64,000 nt of DNA from Xylanimonas cellulosilytica (GTDB lineage: Bacteria > Actinomycetota > Actinomycetes > Actinomycetales > Actinomycetaceae). Numbering within the stretch: position 1 is the first letter of the stretch; the number at the start of each line of letters is the position of its first letter. Below the pieces are notes generated by a model. It was not told the origin of the DNA, did no database searches, and worked only from the letters and a program-made list of their open reading frames with translations. The translations under genes and the position numbers were made by a program. Positions 34,208 to 41,385 of this stretch are shown one piece after another. Location: positions 95,385 through 159,384 of the forward strand of contig JVKM01000056.1 in the NCBI GenBank assembly GCA_001072465.1. The letters run 5' to 3'.

Positions 34208-35488
34208 GTGGATACTGCTGCAGATATTTCCCAGGTGACGGATGCTGCTCGCGCTGCGGCGCGAGTGCTCGCGAACGCGACGACCCAGGTGAAGAACCGC
34301 GGTCTCGAGGCGATTGCGGCTGCGCTCATTGATCGCAGTGACCAGATCCTGGCCGCTAATGCTGAAGATGTCGCCCGCGGTCGCGCGGAGCAGATGAGCG
34401 AGGGCCTGCTGGATCGCCTCGCGCTGACGCCCGATCGTATTCGGGGAATCGCCGAGGCCGTCCGCGAGATCGCGGGTCTGCCCGACCCGATCGGTCAGGT
34501 CGTGAGGGGGATGCGCACCGATATTGGCCTGCGCGTGACGCAGGAGCGCGTCCCTCTGGGCGTTATCGGCATCATCTACGAGGCCCGCCCCAACGTGACG
34601 ATCGACGCTGCCTCGCTTGCTCTGAAGGCAGGCAACGCGGTCGTACTGCGCGGTGGAAGCGCCGCGCAGTCCTCGAATCGCGTGCTCATCGAGGTGTGCC
34701 GCGATGCGCTGACCTCTGTCGGCCTGCCCGCCGATGCGATTACCACGGTGGATCCGTGGGGCCGCGCGGGTGCCCGAGCGATGATGCGCGCGCGTGGCGC
34801 GATCGATGCGCTGATTCCGCGAGGGGGAGCGGGGCTGATCAATGCTGTCGTCGAAGAGTCGCGGGTTCCGGTCATTGAGACGGGCACGGGTAACTGCCAC
34901 GTGTACGTGGATGCCTCCGCTGACCTGGAGGCCGCTGAGGCCATCATTATGAACGCGAAGACGCAGCGCGTGGGCGTGTGCAACGCGGCGGAGACGCTGC
35001 TCGTACACGCCGACGTCGCGCAGCGTTTCCTCGTCGCCGCCGTCACTCGTCTGACGACGGCGGGCGTGACGATCCACGCGGACGAGGCCACACGGGCTGT
35101 CGTCGATGGCCAGCCCTCGATCGATGCTGAGATGATCGTCGACGCGACCGAGGCCGACTGGGAGACCGAGTACCTCTCGATGGACCTGGCTGTGCGCGTC
35201 GTCGCCGACGTTGACGAGGCGATTGAGCACATTCGCCGCTATTCCTCGGGGCATACGGAGGGTATCGTGGCATCCGACGTGGCCGTCGTGCGTGCGTTCC
35301 GATCGGGCATCGATGCTGCGGCTATCGCGGTGAACGCCTCGACGCGCTTCACGGACGGCGGTCAGCTGGGCCTGGGCGCCGAGGTAGGCATCTCGACACA
35401 GAAGCTGCACGCGCGCGGCCCGATGGGCCTCGCGGAGCTCACGACGACCACGTGGATCTACGAGGGAGAAGGAACGATCCGCCCGTGA
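34208..35488 (+). CDS. proA: Gamma-glutamyl phosphate reductase
   Basis: ProA reduces gamma-glutamyl phosphate with NADPH to glutamate semialdehyde, the second step of proline synthesis. The 426-residue protein starts [20 protein letters not shown]. It contains [39 protein letters not shown] and the catalytic Cys in [17 protein letters not shown]. The start is uncertain by a few codons because no strong ribosome site is present. The stop overlaps the nadD start (GTGA). Confidence 0.95.
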   Translation: MDTAADISQVTDAARAAARVLANATTQVKNRGLEAIAAALIDRSDQILAANAEDVARGRAEQMSEGLLDRLALTPDRIRGIAEAVREIAGLPDPIGQVVRGMRTDIGLRVTQERVPLGVIGIIYEARPNVTIDAASLALKAGNAVVLRGGSAAQSSNRVLIEVCRDALTSVGLPADAITTVDPWGRAGARAMMRARGAIDALIPRGGAGLINAVVEESRVPVIETGTGNCHVYVDASADLEAAEAIIMNAKTQRVGVCNAAETLLVHADVAQRFLVAAVTRLTTAGVTIHADEATRAVVDGQPSIDAEMIVDATEADWETEYLSMDLAVRVVADVDEAIEHIRRYSSGHTEGIVASDVAVVRAFRSGIDAAAIAVNASTRFTDGGQLGLGAEVGISTQKLHARGPMGLAELTTTTWIYEGEGTIRP

Positions 35489-36195
35489 GCGCGCAGGACA
35501 ACCACGCGGTGCCGTCCTCGGAGGATGCCGCGATCGAGAAGACCACCGAGGCTACGGCGGGGGCGACCGCAGCCCCGGCCTCGCCCCAGCATCCCCCGCG
35601 CGCGCTGCGTCGGCGCCGCGCGATCGGCATCATGGGCGGCACCTTCGATCCGATCCACCACGGCCACCTCGTTGCGGCCTCGGAGGTCATGGACGTCTTC
35701 GGCCTTGACCAGGTCGTCTTCGTTCCGGCCGCGATGCAGCCATTCAAGGCGGATCGACGCGTGACCTCGGCCGAGCATCGCTACCTGATGACGGTTATTG
35801 CTACCGCATCGAATCCTCGTTTCGCCGTGTCGCGCGTCGATATTGACCGCGGTGGGACGACCTACACGATCGATACGCTGGCGGACCTGTCTCGCGAATA
35901 CCCGGATTCGGATTTCTACTTCATCACGGGTGCCGATGCGCTGGCGCAGATCGCGCAGTGGAAGGACGCCGATAAGCTCTTTGAGCAGGCGCACTTCATC
36001 GGCGTGACGCGCCCCGGTCACAACCTGTCGGATCCCGGCCTGCCGCACGAGTCCGTGTCGCTGCTGGAGGTCCCCGCCATGGCGATCTCGTCGACGGACT
36101 GCCGCACGCGCGTCGAAGAGGGTAAGCCGGTGTGGTACCTGGTGCCCGACGGCGTCGTCCAATACATCAACAAATACGGCCTGTACCGGTCCTAA
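35485..36195 (+). CDS. nadD: Nicotinate-nucleotide adenylyltransferase
   Basis: NadD joins nicotinate mononucleotide and ATP into deamido-NAD. Of 236 residues, the first 48 are an extra Ala/Pro-rich arm of low complexity. The enzyme proper begins [23 protein letters not shown], with the (H/T)xGH nucleotidyltransferase motif, and shows [18 protein letters not shown] and the C-terminal [10 protein letters not shown]. The GTG at 35485 overlaps the proA stop; a start nearer MGGTFD would remove the arm. rsfS follows, the usual partner. Confidence 0.93.
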   Translation: MSAQDNHAVPSSEDAAIEKTTEATAGATAAPASPQHPPRALRRRRAIGIMGGTFDPIHHGHLVAASEVMDVFGLDQVVFVPAAMQPFKADRRVTSAEHRYLMTVIATASNPRFAVSRVDIDRGGTTYTIDTLADLSREYPDSDFYFITGADALAQIAQWKDADKLFEQAHFIGVTRPGHNLSDPGLPHESVSLLEVPAMAISSTDCRTRVEEGKPVWYLVPDGVVQYINKYGLYRS

Positions 36196-36208
36196 CCCAA
36201 GGAGAAAC

Positions 36209-36634
36209 GTGAGCCTTCCCGACGCTACCGCAGAACTGGCGAGCCTGGTTGCTCGCGCCGCGCATGACCGCGGCGGCATCAACCCGGTGCTTGTCGACGT
36301 GACCAGCAAGCTCGCCCTGGCGGATGCCTTCGTGGTTGTTTCGGCGCCGACGGACCGTCAGGTGCGCGCCATCGCCGAGGACATCATGGATCGTATCTGG
36401 GCCGAGCATCAGCGCCGCCCCGCCCACATCGAGGGGCGTGCGGAGGGCACGTGGGTGCTCCTGGACTACTCGGATCTGCTCGTCCACGTCCTGTCCGAGG
36501 ACGAGCGCGAGTACTACGCTCTCGAGCGCCTGTGGGGCGACTGCCCGGCTGTGCCGATCGACGTTGACACTGACGAGGCTCGTGCCGCTGCCGCCGAGCG
36601 TGCTGCCGCGCACGGCGTGGAGAGCGCGCAGTGA
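36209..36634 (+). CDS. rsfS: Ribosome silencing factor RsfS (RsfA/YbeB)
   Basis: RsfS binds ribosomal protein L14 and keeps 50S from joining 30S when nutrients are short. The 141-residue protein matches the family: VTSKLALADAFVVVSAPTDRQ, EGRAEGTWVLLDYSDLLVHVL, then REYYALERLWGDCP. The GTG start has AAGGAG 4-9 bp upstream. The stop overlaps the next gene (GTGA). Confidence 0.95.
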   Translation: MSLPDATAELASLVARAAHDRGGINPVLVDVTSKLALADAFVVVSAPTDRQVRAIAEDIMDRIWAEHQRRPAHIEGRAEGTWVLLDYSDLLVHVLSEDEREYYALERLWGDCPAVPIDVDTDEARAAAAERAAAHGVESAQ

Positions 36635-37365
36635 GCGCCTCGCGGATCGTCCTGCTGCGCCACGGCCAGACGGATTTCAACCTTGCACGGCGCTTTCAGG
36701 GGCGCATCGATCAACCCCTGAACGAGGCTGGAAGGTCCCAGGCGGCGGGTGCCGCCGGTGTGCTGGTGAGCCGCCTGTGCGAGCCGAGCGCCGAGGTTGG
36801 CATGATTGCCGCCGAAGATGGGCGCAGCTACGACGACGGGGGAGTGCGTGTCGTGAGCTCGCCCCTGGGGCGCGCGGTGGATACCGCGAAGATCATCGCA
36901 CGCGTCTTTGACATCGCCGGATATCCCTGCGAGGGTCCGGAACTTGACGAGCGGCTCACGGAGCGCTTTTACGGGAGCTTCGAGGGCAAGACCTACGAGG
37001 AGATAGCCGTCGAGCAGCCCGAGGCCTACGCGCAGTATCGCGCGCAGGGGGAGTGTGACCTCGCCGAGGTGGAACGCTCCGAGGTCGTGGGTGAGCGCGT
37101 TCGCGATGCTGTCTTGGAAGCGGCACGGGCATGCCGTGGGGACCAGTCTCTGATCGTCGTTTCGCATGGCTCCGCGATCGCGCGTGGCATCGTGTCGCTG
37201 CTGGGCCTGGATCCGGCGGTCTTCAATGGGTTGCGCGGCGTCGATAACTGCCACTGGTCGGAGCTCGTTCCCGTGGGGATGTCGACCTCTAAGAGCGCGG
37301 CGATCAGCGGGTGGCGCCTGGCGTCGCACAACATCGGCTCTCGTGAGGACATTTTGGGGGCGTGA
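36631..37365 (+). CDS. Histidine phosphatase family protein
   Basis: The 244-residue protein carries the phospho-His motif VLLRHGQTDFN near its N-terminus, SSPLGRAVDTAKI, the acidic ERFYGSFEGKTYEE and the second catalytic His in VVSHGSAIARGI. It belongs to the phosphoglycerate-mutase-like (branch 1) superfamily. In many actinobacteria this gene sits next to nadD-rsfS and is labelled as a phosphoglycerate mutase; the real substrate is not predictable. It is translationally coupled to rsfS. Confidence 0.88.
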   Translation: MSASRIVLLRHGQTDFNLARRFQGRIDQPLNEAGRSQAAGAAGVLVSRLCEPSAEVGMIAAEDGRSYDDGGVRVVSSPLGRAVDTAKIIARVFDIAGYPCEGPELDERLTERFYGSFEGKTYEEIAVEQPEAYAQYRAQGECDLAEVERSEVVGERVRDAVLEAARACRGDQSLIVVSHGSAIARGIVSLLGLDPAVFNGLRGVDNCHWSELVPVGMSTSKSAAISGWRLASHNIGSREDILGA

Positions 37366-37375
37366 TGGCTCTCGG

Positions 37376-37426
37376 GCCCCTCGTCACCGCAGAATCTTGA
37401 GGTATTCGAGCGTTGTGACGAGGGGC
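37376..37426 (+). terminator. Long-loop hairpin after the histidine-phosphatase gene
   Basis: A perfect 12-bp stem (37376-37387 with 37415-37426) encloses a 27-nt loop. It starts 10 bp past the stop codon and closes the operon that precedes tRNA-Ala. There is no T-tract. Confidence 0.5.
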
Positions 37427-37501
37427 ACTCGATTGGATTTGCGTGATTCTCGAAAGGTCCGCTATTATTTATCAGGTCGCCAGGGCGACGAACTAAATAA
37501 C

Positions 37502-37574
37502 GGGGCTATGGCGCAGTTGGTAGCGCGCTTCCATGGCATGGAAGAGGTCGGGGGTTCGAATCCCCCTAGCTCCA
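37502..37574 (+). tRNA. tRNA-Ala (anticodon GGC)
   Basis: A 73-nt cloverleaf: acceptor GGGGCTA/TAGCTCC (one G-U), D stem GCGC/GCGC with loop AGTTGGTA, anticodon stem CTTCC/GGAAG with loop ATGGCAT (anticodon GGC, for GCC/GCU), variable AGGTC, T stem GGGGG/CCCCC with TTCGAAT, and discriminator A. The CCA end is not encoded. Confidence 0.96.
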
Positions 37575-37583
37575 CAGATAATT

Positions 37584-37614
37584 TCGACATCCGGTTTCGG
37601 ATGTCGATTTTTTT
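37584..37614 (+). terminator. Rho-independent terminator of tRNA-Ala
   Basis: A 10-bp stem (37584-37593 with 37598-37607) and GTTT loop are followed directly by seven T residues (37608-37614). Confidence 0.9.
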
Positions 37615-37840
37615 ATTGCTTGAGCAGTGGTCGTGCTTGCGGTTGCAGCTTGGTCAGTTGTTTTATCCGAAATATAACGTTTCGGTATCGGCATGTGGGA
37701 TATTCAAAATCTGTCAAACTGAGAAAGTATTGAAAATAGGTGGATTCACCTGTAAAGACTTACTGAAAAAACCTTGAAAAATACCGTACCACGTGGAAAG
37801 ATTTACCTGTTTTTGTTCCATCGTGTTAGGCCGGTAGTCA
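37615..37840. other. AT-rich leader of the CAP-domain surface protein
   Basis: This stretch is strikingly AT-rich against the window's background, most clearly at 37690-37820. It contains AGGTGGATTCACCT (37738-37751), a 14-bp near-perfect palindrome, and the similar half ATTTACCTGT near 37800. No gene is visible. It probably holds a regulated promoter, and its base composition could reflect imported DNA next to the tRNA. Confidence 0.45.
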
Positions 37841-39766
37841 ATGTCGTTCCAGCTCACTCGTACACACACGTCCGTGGTCCTCGCTGCAACCACGATCGCG
37901 GCTTCCCTCGTCGTCATCCCCACCCTCGCTGAGGGAAACGCGATGACCAGCGACGCGTTCTGCAACGCCCTGTCGGGAGCGGAAGGTCGCATCACCGCTG
38001 AATACAATCCGCTTCTGGCGAGCTACGCCGCCGCTGCTGCGGGTAACTCTGCGACTCCCGTCCTGGACCCCGGCCGTGAGTCCGAGCTGCGAGCTGCCCT
38101 CGCCGATGCGCAGGCCGCACTCGAGGCTGCGCAGCAGAGCGCCCTTGAGCCCACCACGTCCGCCGGTGAGGCTGCGCCCGCAGCGGATATTGCGAGCCGT
38201 GGCCTCGACTGGGTTGACTGGTCCCAGGTCGACGACGCCACCCAGGCGCGCATCATTGAGGCCCTCATCATTCAGAAGATGAATGCCTACCGAGCCAACG
38301 CTGGCCTGCCCGAGCTGGTTGTCTCCGATACGGTGACCACCGACGCTCGCGCGTGGAGCAAGCACATGTCGGACAGCGATGACTTCAATCACGACCCGGA
38401 CTACAAGTACTTCGGCGCAGGCAAGCTCGACGGCGGTGACACGACCTACGCCGGTGAGAACATCGCCTACAATCACCGCGAGAACTTCGGCGACAAGTGG
38501 GGCGCCTACGGCTCCTCCAAGAATCCGATGCAGGCGGCGGACGCCCTCTTCGATCAGTGGAAGAACTCCTCTGGCCACGACAAGAACATGCTGGCCCAGA
38601 ACAATGTCGTCGGCGTCGGCGTGCACATCGCGAAGCACGGTAACTTCACGCGCATCTACGGCACGCAGAAGTTCTACGCCGTCACCGGCGGCTCGCCCAA
38701 CGTGTCCCGCTTCCACACGACTGGCGATACGGCGTCCGCGTACGGCTTCGATGGTGCCGCTTTCAACGCTGACAACACCAACTACGTCTCCGGCCTCGCG
38801 GGCGGCGGCGACGCTCAGCGCGCCAACTCCTGGCAGAACAAGGTGGGCTCCCTTCCTGGCGTCGCCCTCCCCGTCGACGTCTCGAGCCTTCCTGCAAAGG
38901 CTGGATCTGCTGCTCCTGCGACCTCGACTCCCGCACCCGCCGACACCGCACCCTCCGCTGATCGTCAGCAGGCCGTGATCGATGCGCAGACATCCGTGAA
39001 CGCCGCTCAGGCTGCTCTGGACGAGTACCTGGCCTCGGCTGAGGAAAGCAAGCCTGCCGCCTCTCTCGCGGATATCGACGCTGAGCTTGACCGCGTTGCG
39101 GAGTCCATCGCATCACAGACCGCTGTGCGCCCCGAAAAGGATGGTGGCGTCACGCTGCAGGGTGGCGAGAACGCAGGCCGCTACTTGACCGCCACCGAGT
39201 ATCGCGATGCCCTCACGCGTTGCACGACCCTGTCTGTCGAGCAGGATGGCAACAACCCCTCCGTGGGTGACGGGGCAGGTTCGACGCCGGATCAGCAGAC
39301 CCCGTCGGATGAGGCACCCGCGCTCGCGAACGGCGACGAGAACCCCTCCGTGGGCCAGGAGCCCGGTCAGACGCCCGCTCCTTCCGTTCCGTCTGCCGCC
39401 CCCTCCGCTCCCGCCAACGGTGATGGCAACCCGTCTGTCACGCCTTCCGCGCCCGCCAACGGTGGCGGCAACCCGTCTGCCGCGCCTTCAGCCCCCGCGA
39501 ACGGTGATACCACCCCGGCTGCACCTGAGACGAACGCTCCCGCCGACGATCAGGGAACGGTGACTGCTCGCGTTGACATCACCCCGAGTGCTGATCCGAC
39601 GCAGGCCTCCACCCCTGCATCCCAGAATGCTTCCACCCCGACTCAGGCGCGCGCTGATGCCCTTGCTGCGACCGGCGCGTCCTCCGTGTGGGTGGGCGTG
39701 GGAGCCGTCGCGGTTCTGGTTGCCGGCGCTGGTGCAGTTGTCGCATCGCGTCGAGCCAAGCGCTGA
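37841..39766 (+). CDS. CAP-domain (SCP-like) surface protein with LAATG sortase signal
   Basis: The 641-residue protein has an N-terminal hydrophobic export signal (about residues 12-34), a CAP domain near 140-290 (RANAGLPELVVSD, NHDPDYKYFGAGKLDG, AGENIAYNH, NSSGHDKNMLAQN), two Ala-rich coiled segments (about 60-110 and 375-430), then a Ser/Pro/Asn-rich spacer with 42-bp repeats. It ends with LAATG, a hydrophobic helix and RRAKR. LAxTG is the usual recognition form for class E sortases in high-GC Gram-positives, so the protein should be wall-anchored. CAP proteins include secreted proteases and adhesins; no catalytic role is claimed. The ATG at 37841 has only a weak ribosome site. Confidence 0.85.
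   Translation: MSFQLTRTHTSVVLAATTIAASLVVIPTLAEGNAMTSDAFCNALSGAEGRITAEYNPLLASYAAAAAGNSATPVLDPGRESELRAALADAQAALEAAQQSALEPTTSAGEAAPAADIASRGLDWVDWSQVDDATQARIIEALIIQKMNAYRANAGLPELVVSDTVTTDARAWSKHMSDSDDFNHDPDYKYFGAGKLDGGDTTYAGENIAYNHRENFGDKWGAYGSSKNPMQAADALFDQWKNSSGHDKNMLAQNNVVGVGVHIAKHGNFTRIYGTQKFYAVTGGSPNVSRFHTTGDTASAYGFDGAAFNADNTNYVSGLAGGGDAQRANSWQNKVGSLPGVALPVDVSSLPAKAGSAAPATSTPAPADTAPSADRQQAVIDAQTSVNAAQAALDEYLASAEESKPAASLADIDAELDRVAESIASQTAVRPEKDGGVTLQGGENAGRYLTATEYRDALTRCTTLSVEQDGNNPSVGDGAGSTPDQQTPSDEAPALANGDENPSVGQEPGQTPAPSVPSAAPSAPANGDGNPSVTPSAPANGGGNPSAAPSAPANGDTTPAAPETNAPADDQGTVTARVDITPSADPTQASTPASQNASTPTQARADALAATGASSVWVGVGAVAVLVAGAGAVVASRRAKR
39411..39536 (+). repeat. Three 42-bp tandem repeats coding PSAPANGxGNPS
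   Basis: Units begin at 39411, 39453 and 39495 with exact 42-bp spacing, the third more diverged. They encode a 14-residue Ser/Ala/Pro/Asn/Gly spacer near the wall anchor and may vary in number between strains. Confidence 0.75.
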
Positions 39767-39779
39767 CGCGTCACTCTCA

Positions 39780-39818
39780 AGCCCCGCCGATGACTCCCCT
39801 CATCGGCGGGGCTCTTTT
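39780..39818 (+). terminator. Rho-independent terminator of the CAP-protein gene
   Basis: A perfect 14-bp stem (39780-39793 with 39800-39813) and 6-nt loop are followed by CTTTTGT. Confidence 0.88.
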
Positions 39819-39869
39819 GTACTTGTTGGTGGCTGTCTCTTGCCGCTGTCAATGAGGGCAGGGCCTTAT

Positions 39870-39898
39870 TTGGTGCGTCATATTTTCGCGTGTATAGT
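39870..39898 (+). promoter_or_regulatory. Promoter for the wall-binding-repeat protein
   Basis: A weak -35 TTGGTG (39870-39875) and a good -10 TATAGT (39893-39898) are spaced by 17 bp. The predicted transcript would carry a leader of about 100 nt before the ATG at 40005. Confidence 0.5.
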
Positions 39899-40004
39899 CA
39901 GTAAAGGAATGCTGCGAAACTAATGCAGGTTTGTTGGCTGAGTGTGACTGTTCCGGCGAAGGGACTCACGCGCTCGTTGTCTTCTGTTGAGAGAGGAATA
40001 AGAA

Positions 40005-41222
40005 ATGCGTCCCATCAGTTTGCGCGGGAGTGTGATGGCGGCCCTGGGTGCTGCTGCCCTCGTCGTTGGCCCGCTGGCTCCCGCCTACGCTTTCCCAGTC
40101 GTGTCGAGCCAAGACGGTGAGCCTGCGGGCGTTGCTGTTGAGGTTCCGGCGGGGGAGCCGACTGCGGATCCGACCGCTGAACCAACGGTGGATCCTGCCC
40201 CCAACCCGGACCCTGCCCACAACTCGGACCCTGCCCCCAACCCGGACCCTGTGCCCACCCCCGAGCCCGCTCCCGCGCCGAAGCCCTCGTGGAAGATGGA
40301 TTCGGTGGGCTGGTGGTACGACCTGGACAATGGGTCGTACGCACGCGATGAAAAGCGTGACATCGATGGGGCAACATACCGATTCAACGGCAGCGGATAC
40401 ATGGTGACCGGTTGGTTCGATCGTGGGGGAGCGTGGGAGTATTACGCGCCCTCTGGTGCTCAGGTGCGCGGATGGGCCAACGTGTCGGGAACCTGGTACT
40501 TCCTGGACCCCCAGAGCGGAGTGATGCGCACGGGTTGGACCGTGGTTGACGGCTCCTGGTACTACCTGGATTCCTCTGGTGCGATGGCGACCGGCTGGCT
40601 GAACCAGGGCGGCTCCTGGTACTACTTCAATGAGTCGGGTGCGATGGTGCATGGATGGAATGCGATCGGCGGCTCCTGGTACTACTTCAACGAGTCGAGA
40701 ACCTGGTACGTCCTGGATCCGCAGAGCGGAGTGATGCGCACGGGCTGGACAGTGGTTGACGGCTCCTGGTACTACCTGAACGCCTCCGGCGCCATGAAGA
40801 CCGGCTGGCTCAGCCAGGGCGGTACCTGGTTCTACCTGAACGGCTCGGGCGCCATGGTGAGCGGTTGGAACGCGATCGGTGGCTCCTGGTACTACTTCAA
40901 CGAGTCCGGCGCGATGGTCACCGGCTGGCTCAGCCAGGGAGGCTCCTGGTACTACCTGAACGCGTCCGGCGTCATGGTGACAGGCACTCAGTGGATCGGC
41001 GGCGAGCGCCACTGGTTCTACGACTCGGGCGTGTGGTGGGGCCTGTACCCGGTTGCCTCGGCAGGTAGCGGATCGGGAGCGGCGGATGTCGCAACCGGCA
41101 ATCGCTACAAGGCAATTTGTCACGATGGCTCAGAGAGCTTCTCGTCTCCGGGGGCGTCTGACTATCGGGGTATGTGTGCGGGGCATGGAGGAATTGCGTA
41201 CAAGCTCGGATACGGCTGGTGA
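40005..41222 (+). CDS. Secreted wall-binding-repeat protein with DUF3761-like C-terminus
   Basis: The 405-residue protein has a signal peptide (SLRGSVMAALGAAALVVGPLAPAYA), a Pro/Asp linker with NPDPAHNSDPAPNPDP repeats (about residues 45-95) and about a dozen GW/aromatic repeats (100-350) of the choline/glucan-binding type. It ends in a short domain (about 365-405) with ICHDGSESFS, DYRGMCAGHGGIAY, which resembles DUF3761 as I recall it (Cys-DG-S-S, Cys-xxHGG). GAGAGGAA precedes the ATG. The last domain may be the functional part, held on the surface by the repeats. Its repeats closely resemble those of the fucosidase at 15918, pointing to a shared surface ligand. One repeat is interrupted (YYFNESRTWYV) by a 210-bp duplication. 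Confidence 0.82.
   Translation: MRPISLRGSVMAALGAAALVVGPLAPAYAFPVVSSQDGEPAGVAVEVPAGEPTADPTAEPTVDPAPNPDPAHNSDPAPNPDPVPTPEPAPAPKPSWKMDSVGWWYDLDNGSYARDEKRDIDGATYRFNGSGYMVTGWFDRGGAWEYYAPSGAQVRGWANVSGTWYFLDPQSGVMRTGWTVVDGSWYYLDSSGAMATGWLNQGGSWYYFNESGAMVHGWNAIGGSWYYFNESRTWYVLDPQSGVMRTGWTVVDGSWYYLNASGAMKTGWLSQGGTWFYLNGSGAMVSGWNAIGGSWYYFNESGAMVTGWLSQGGSWYYLNASGVMVTGTQWIGGERHWFYDSGVWWGLYPVASAGSGSGAADVATGNRYKAICHDGSESFSSPGASDYRGMCAGHGGIAYKLGYGW
40491..40910 (+). repeat. 210-bp in-frame tandem duplication inside the repeat protein
   Basis: 40491-40700 and 40701-40910 are near-identical 70-codon blocks, each reading TWYxLDPQSGVMRTGWTVVDGSWYYL to NAIGGSWYYFNES. The joint at 40700 breaks the usual repeat phase, showing duplication by unequal crossing-over rather than gradual repeat growth. 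Confidence 0.85.
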
Positions 41223-41337
41223 CCCTGTGAGTTCACTCTGGCGACCTTCGGGTGAGGTTGTCTCCACTGTATTCATGTCACGCATGAGAGCTCTCATTGG
41301 AATAGGAGTAGCTCGTAGACGTGGGTAAACAGACGAA

Positions 41338-41365
41338 GGGGGCGTGGCTACATGGCCACGCCCCC
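41338..41365. terminator. Bidirectional terminator between repeat-protein gene and pepN
   Basis: A perfect 11-bp stem (41338-41348 with 41355-41365) with a 6-nt loop lies between the convergent genes, flanked by a further AGACG/CGTCT pairing (41331-41335, 41369-41373). Confidence 0.7.
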
Positions 41366-41385
41366 TGGCGTCTCTGAAAGGCTGA

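Noticed and set aside
37502..37840. Prophage or integrative-element attachment site at tRNA-Ala
   Set aside because: No integrase, no repeated tRNA 3' end downstream, and the next genes are ordinary surface-protein genes.
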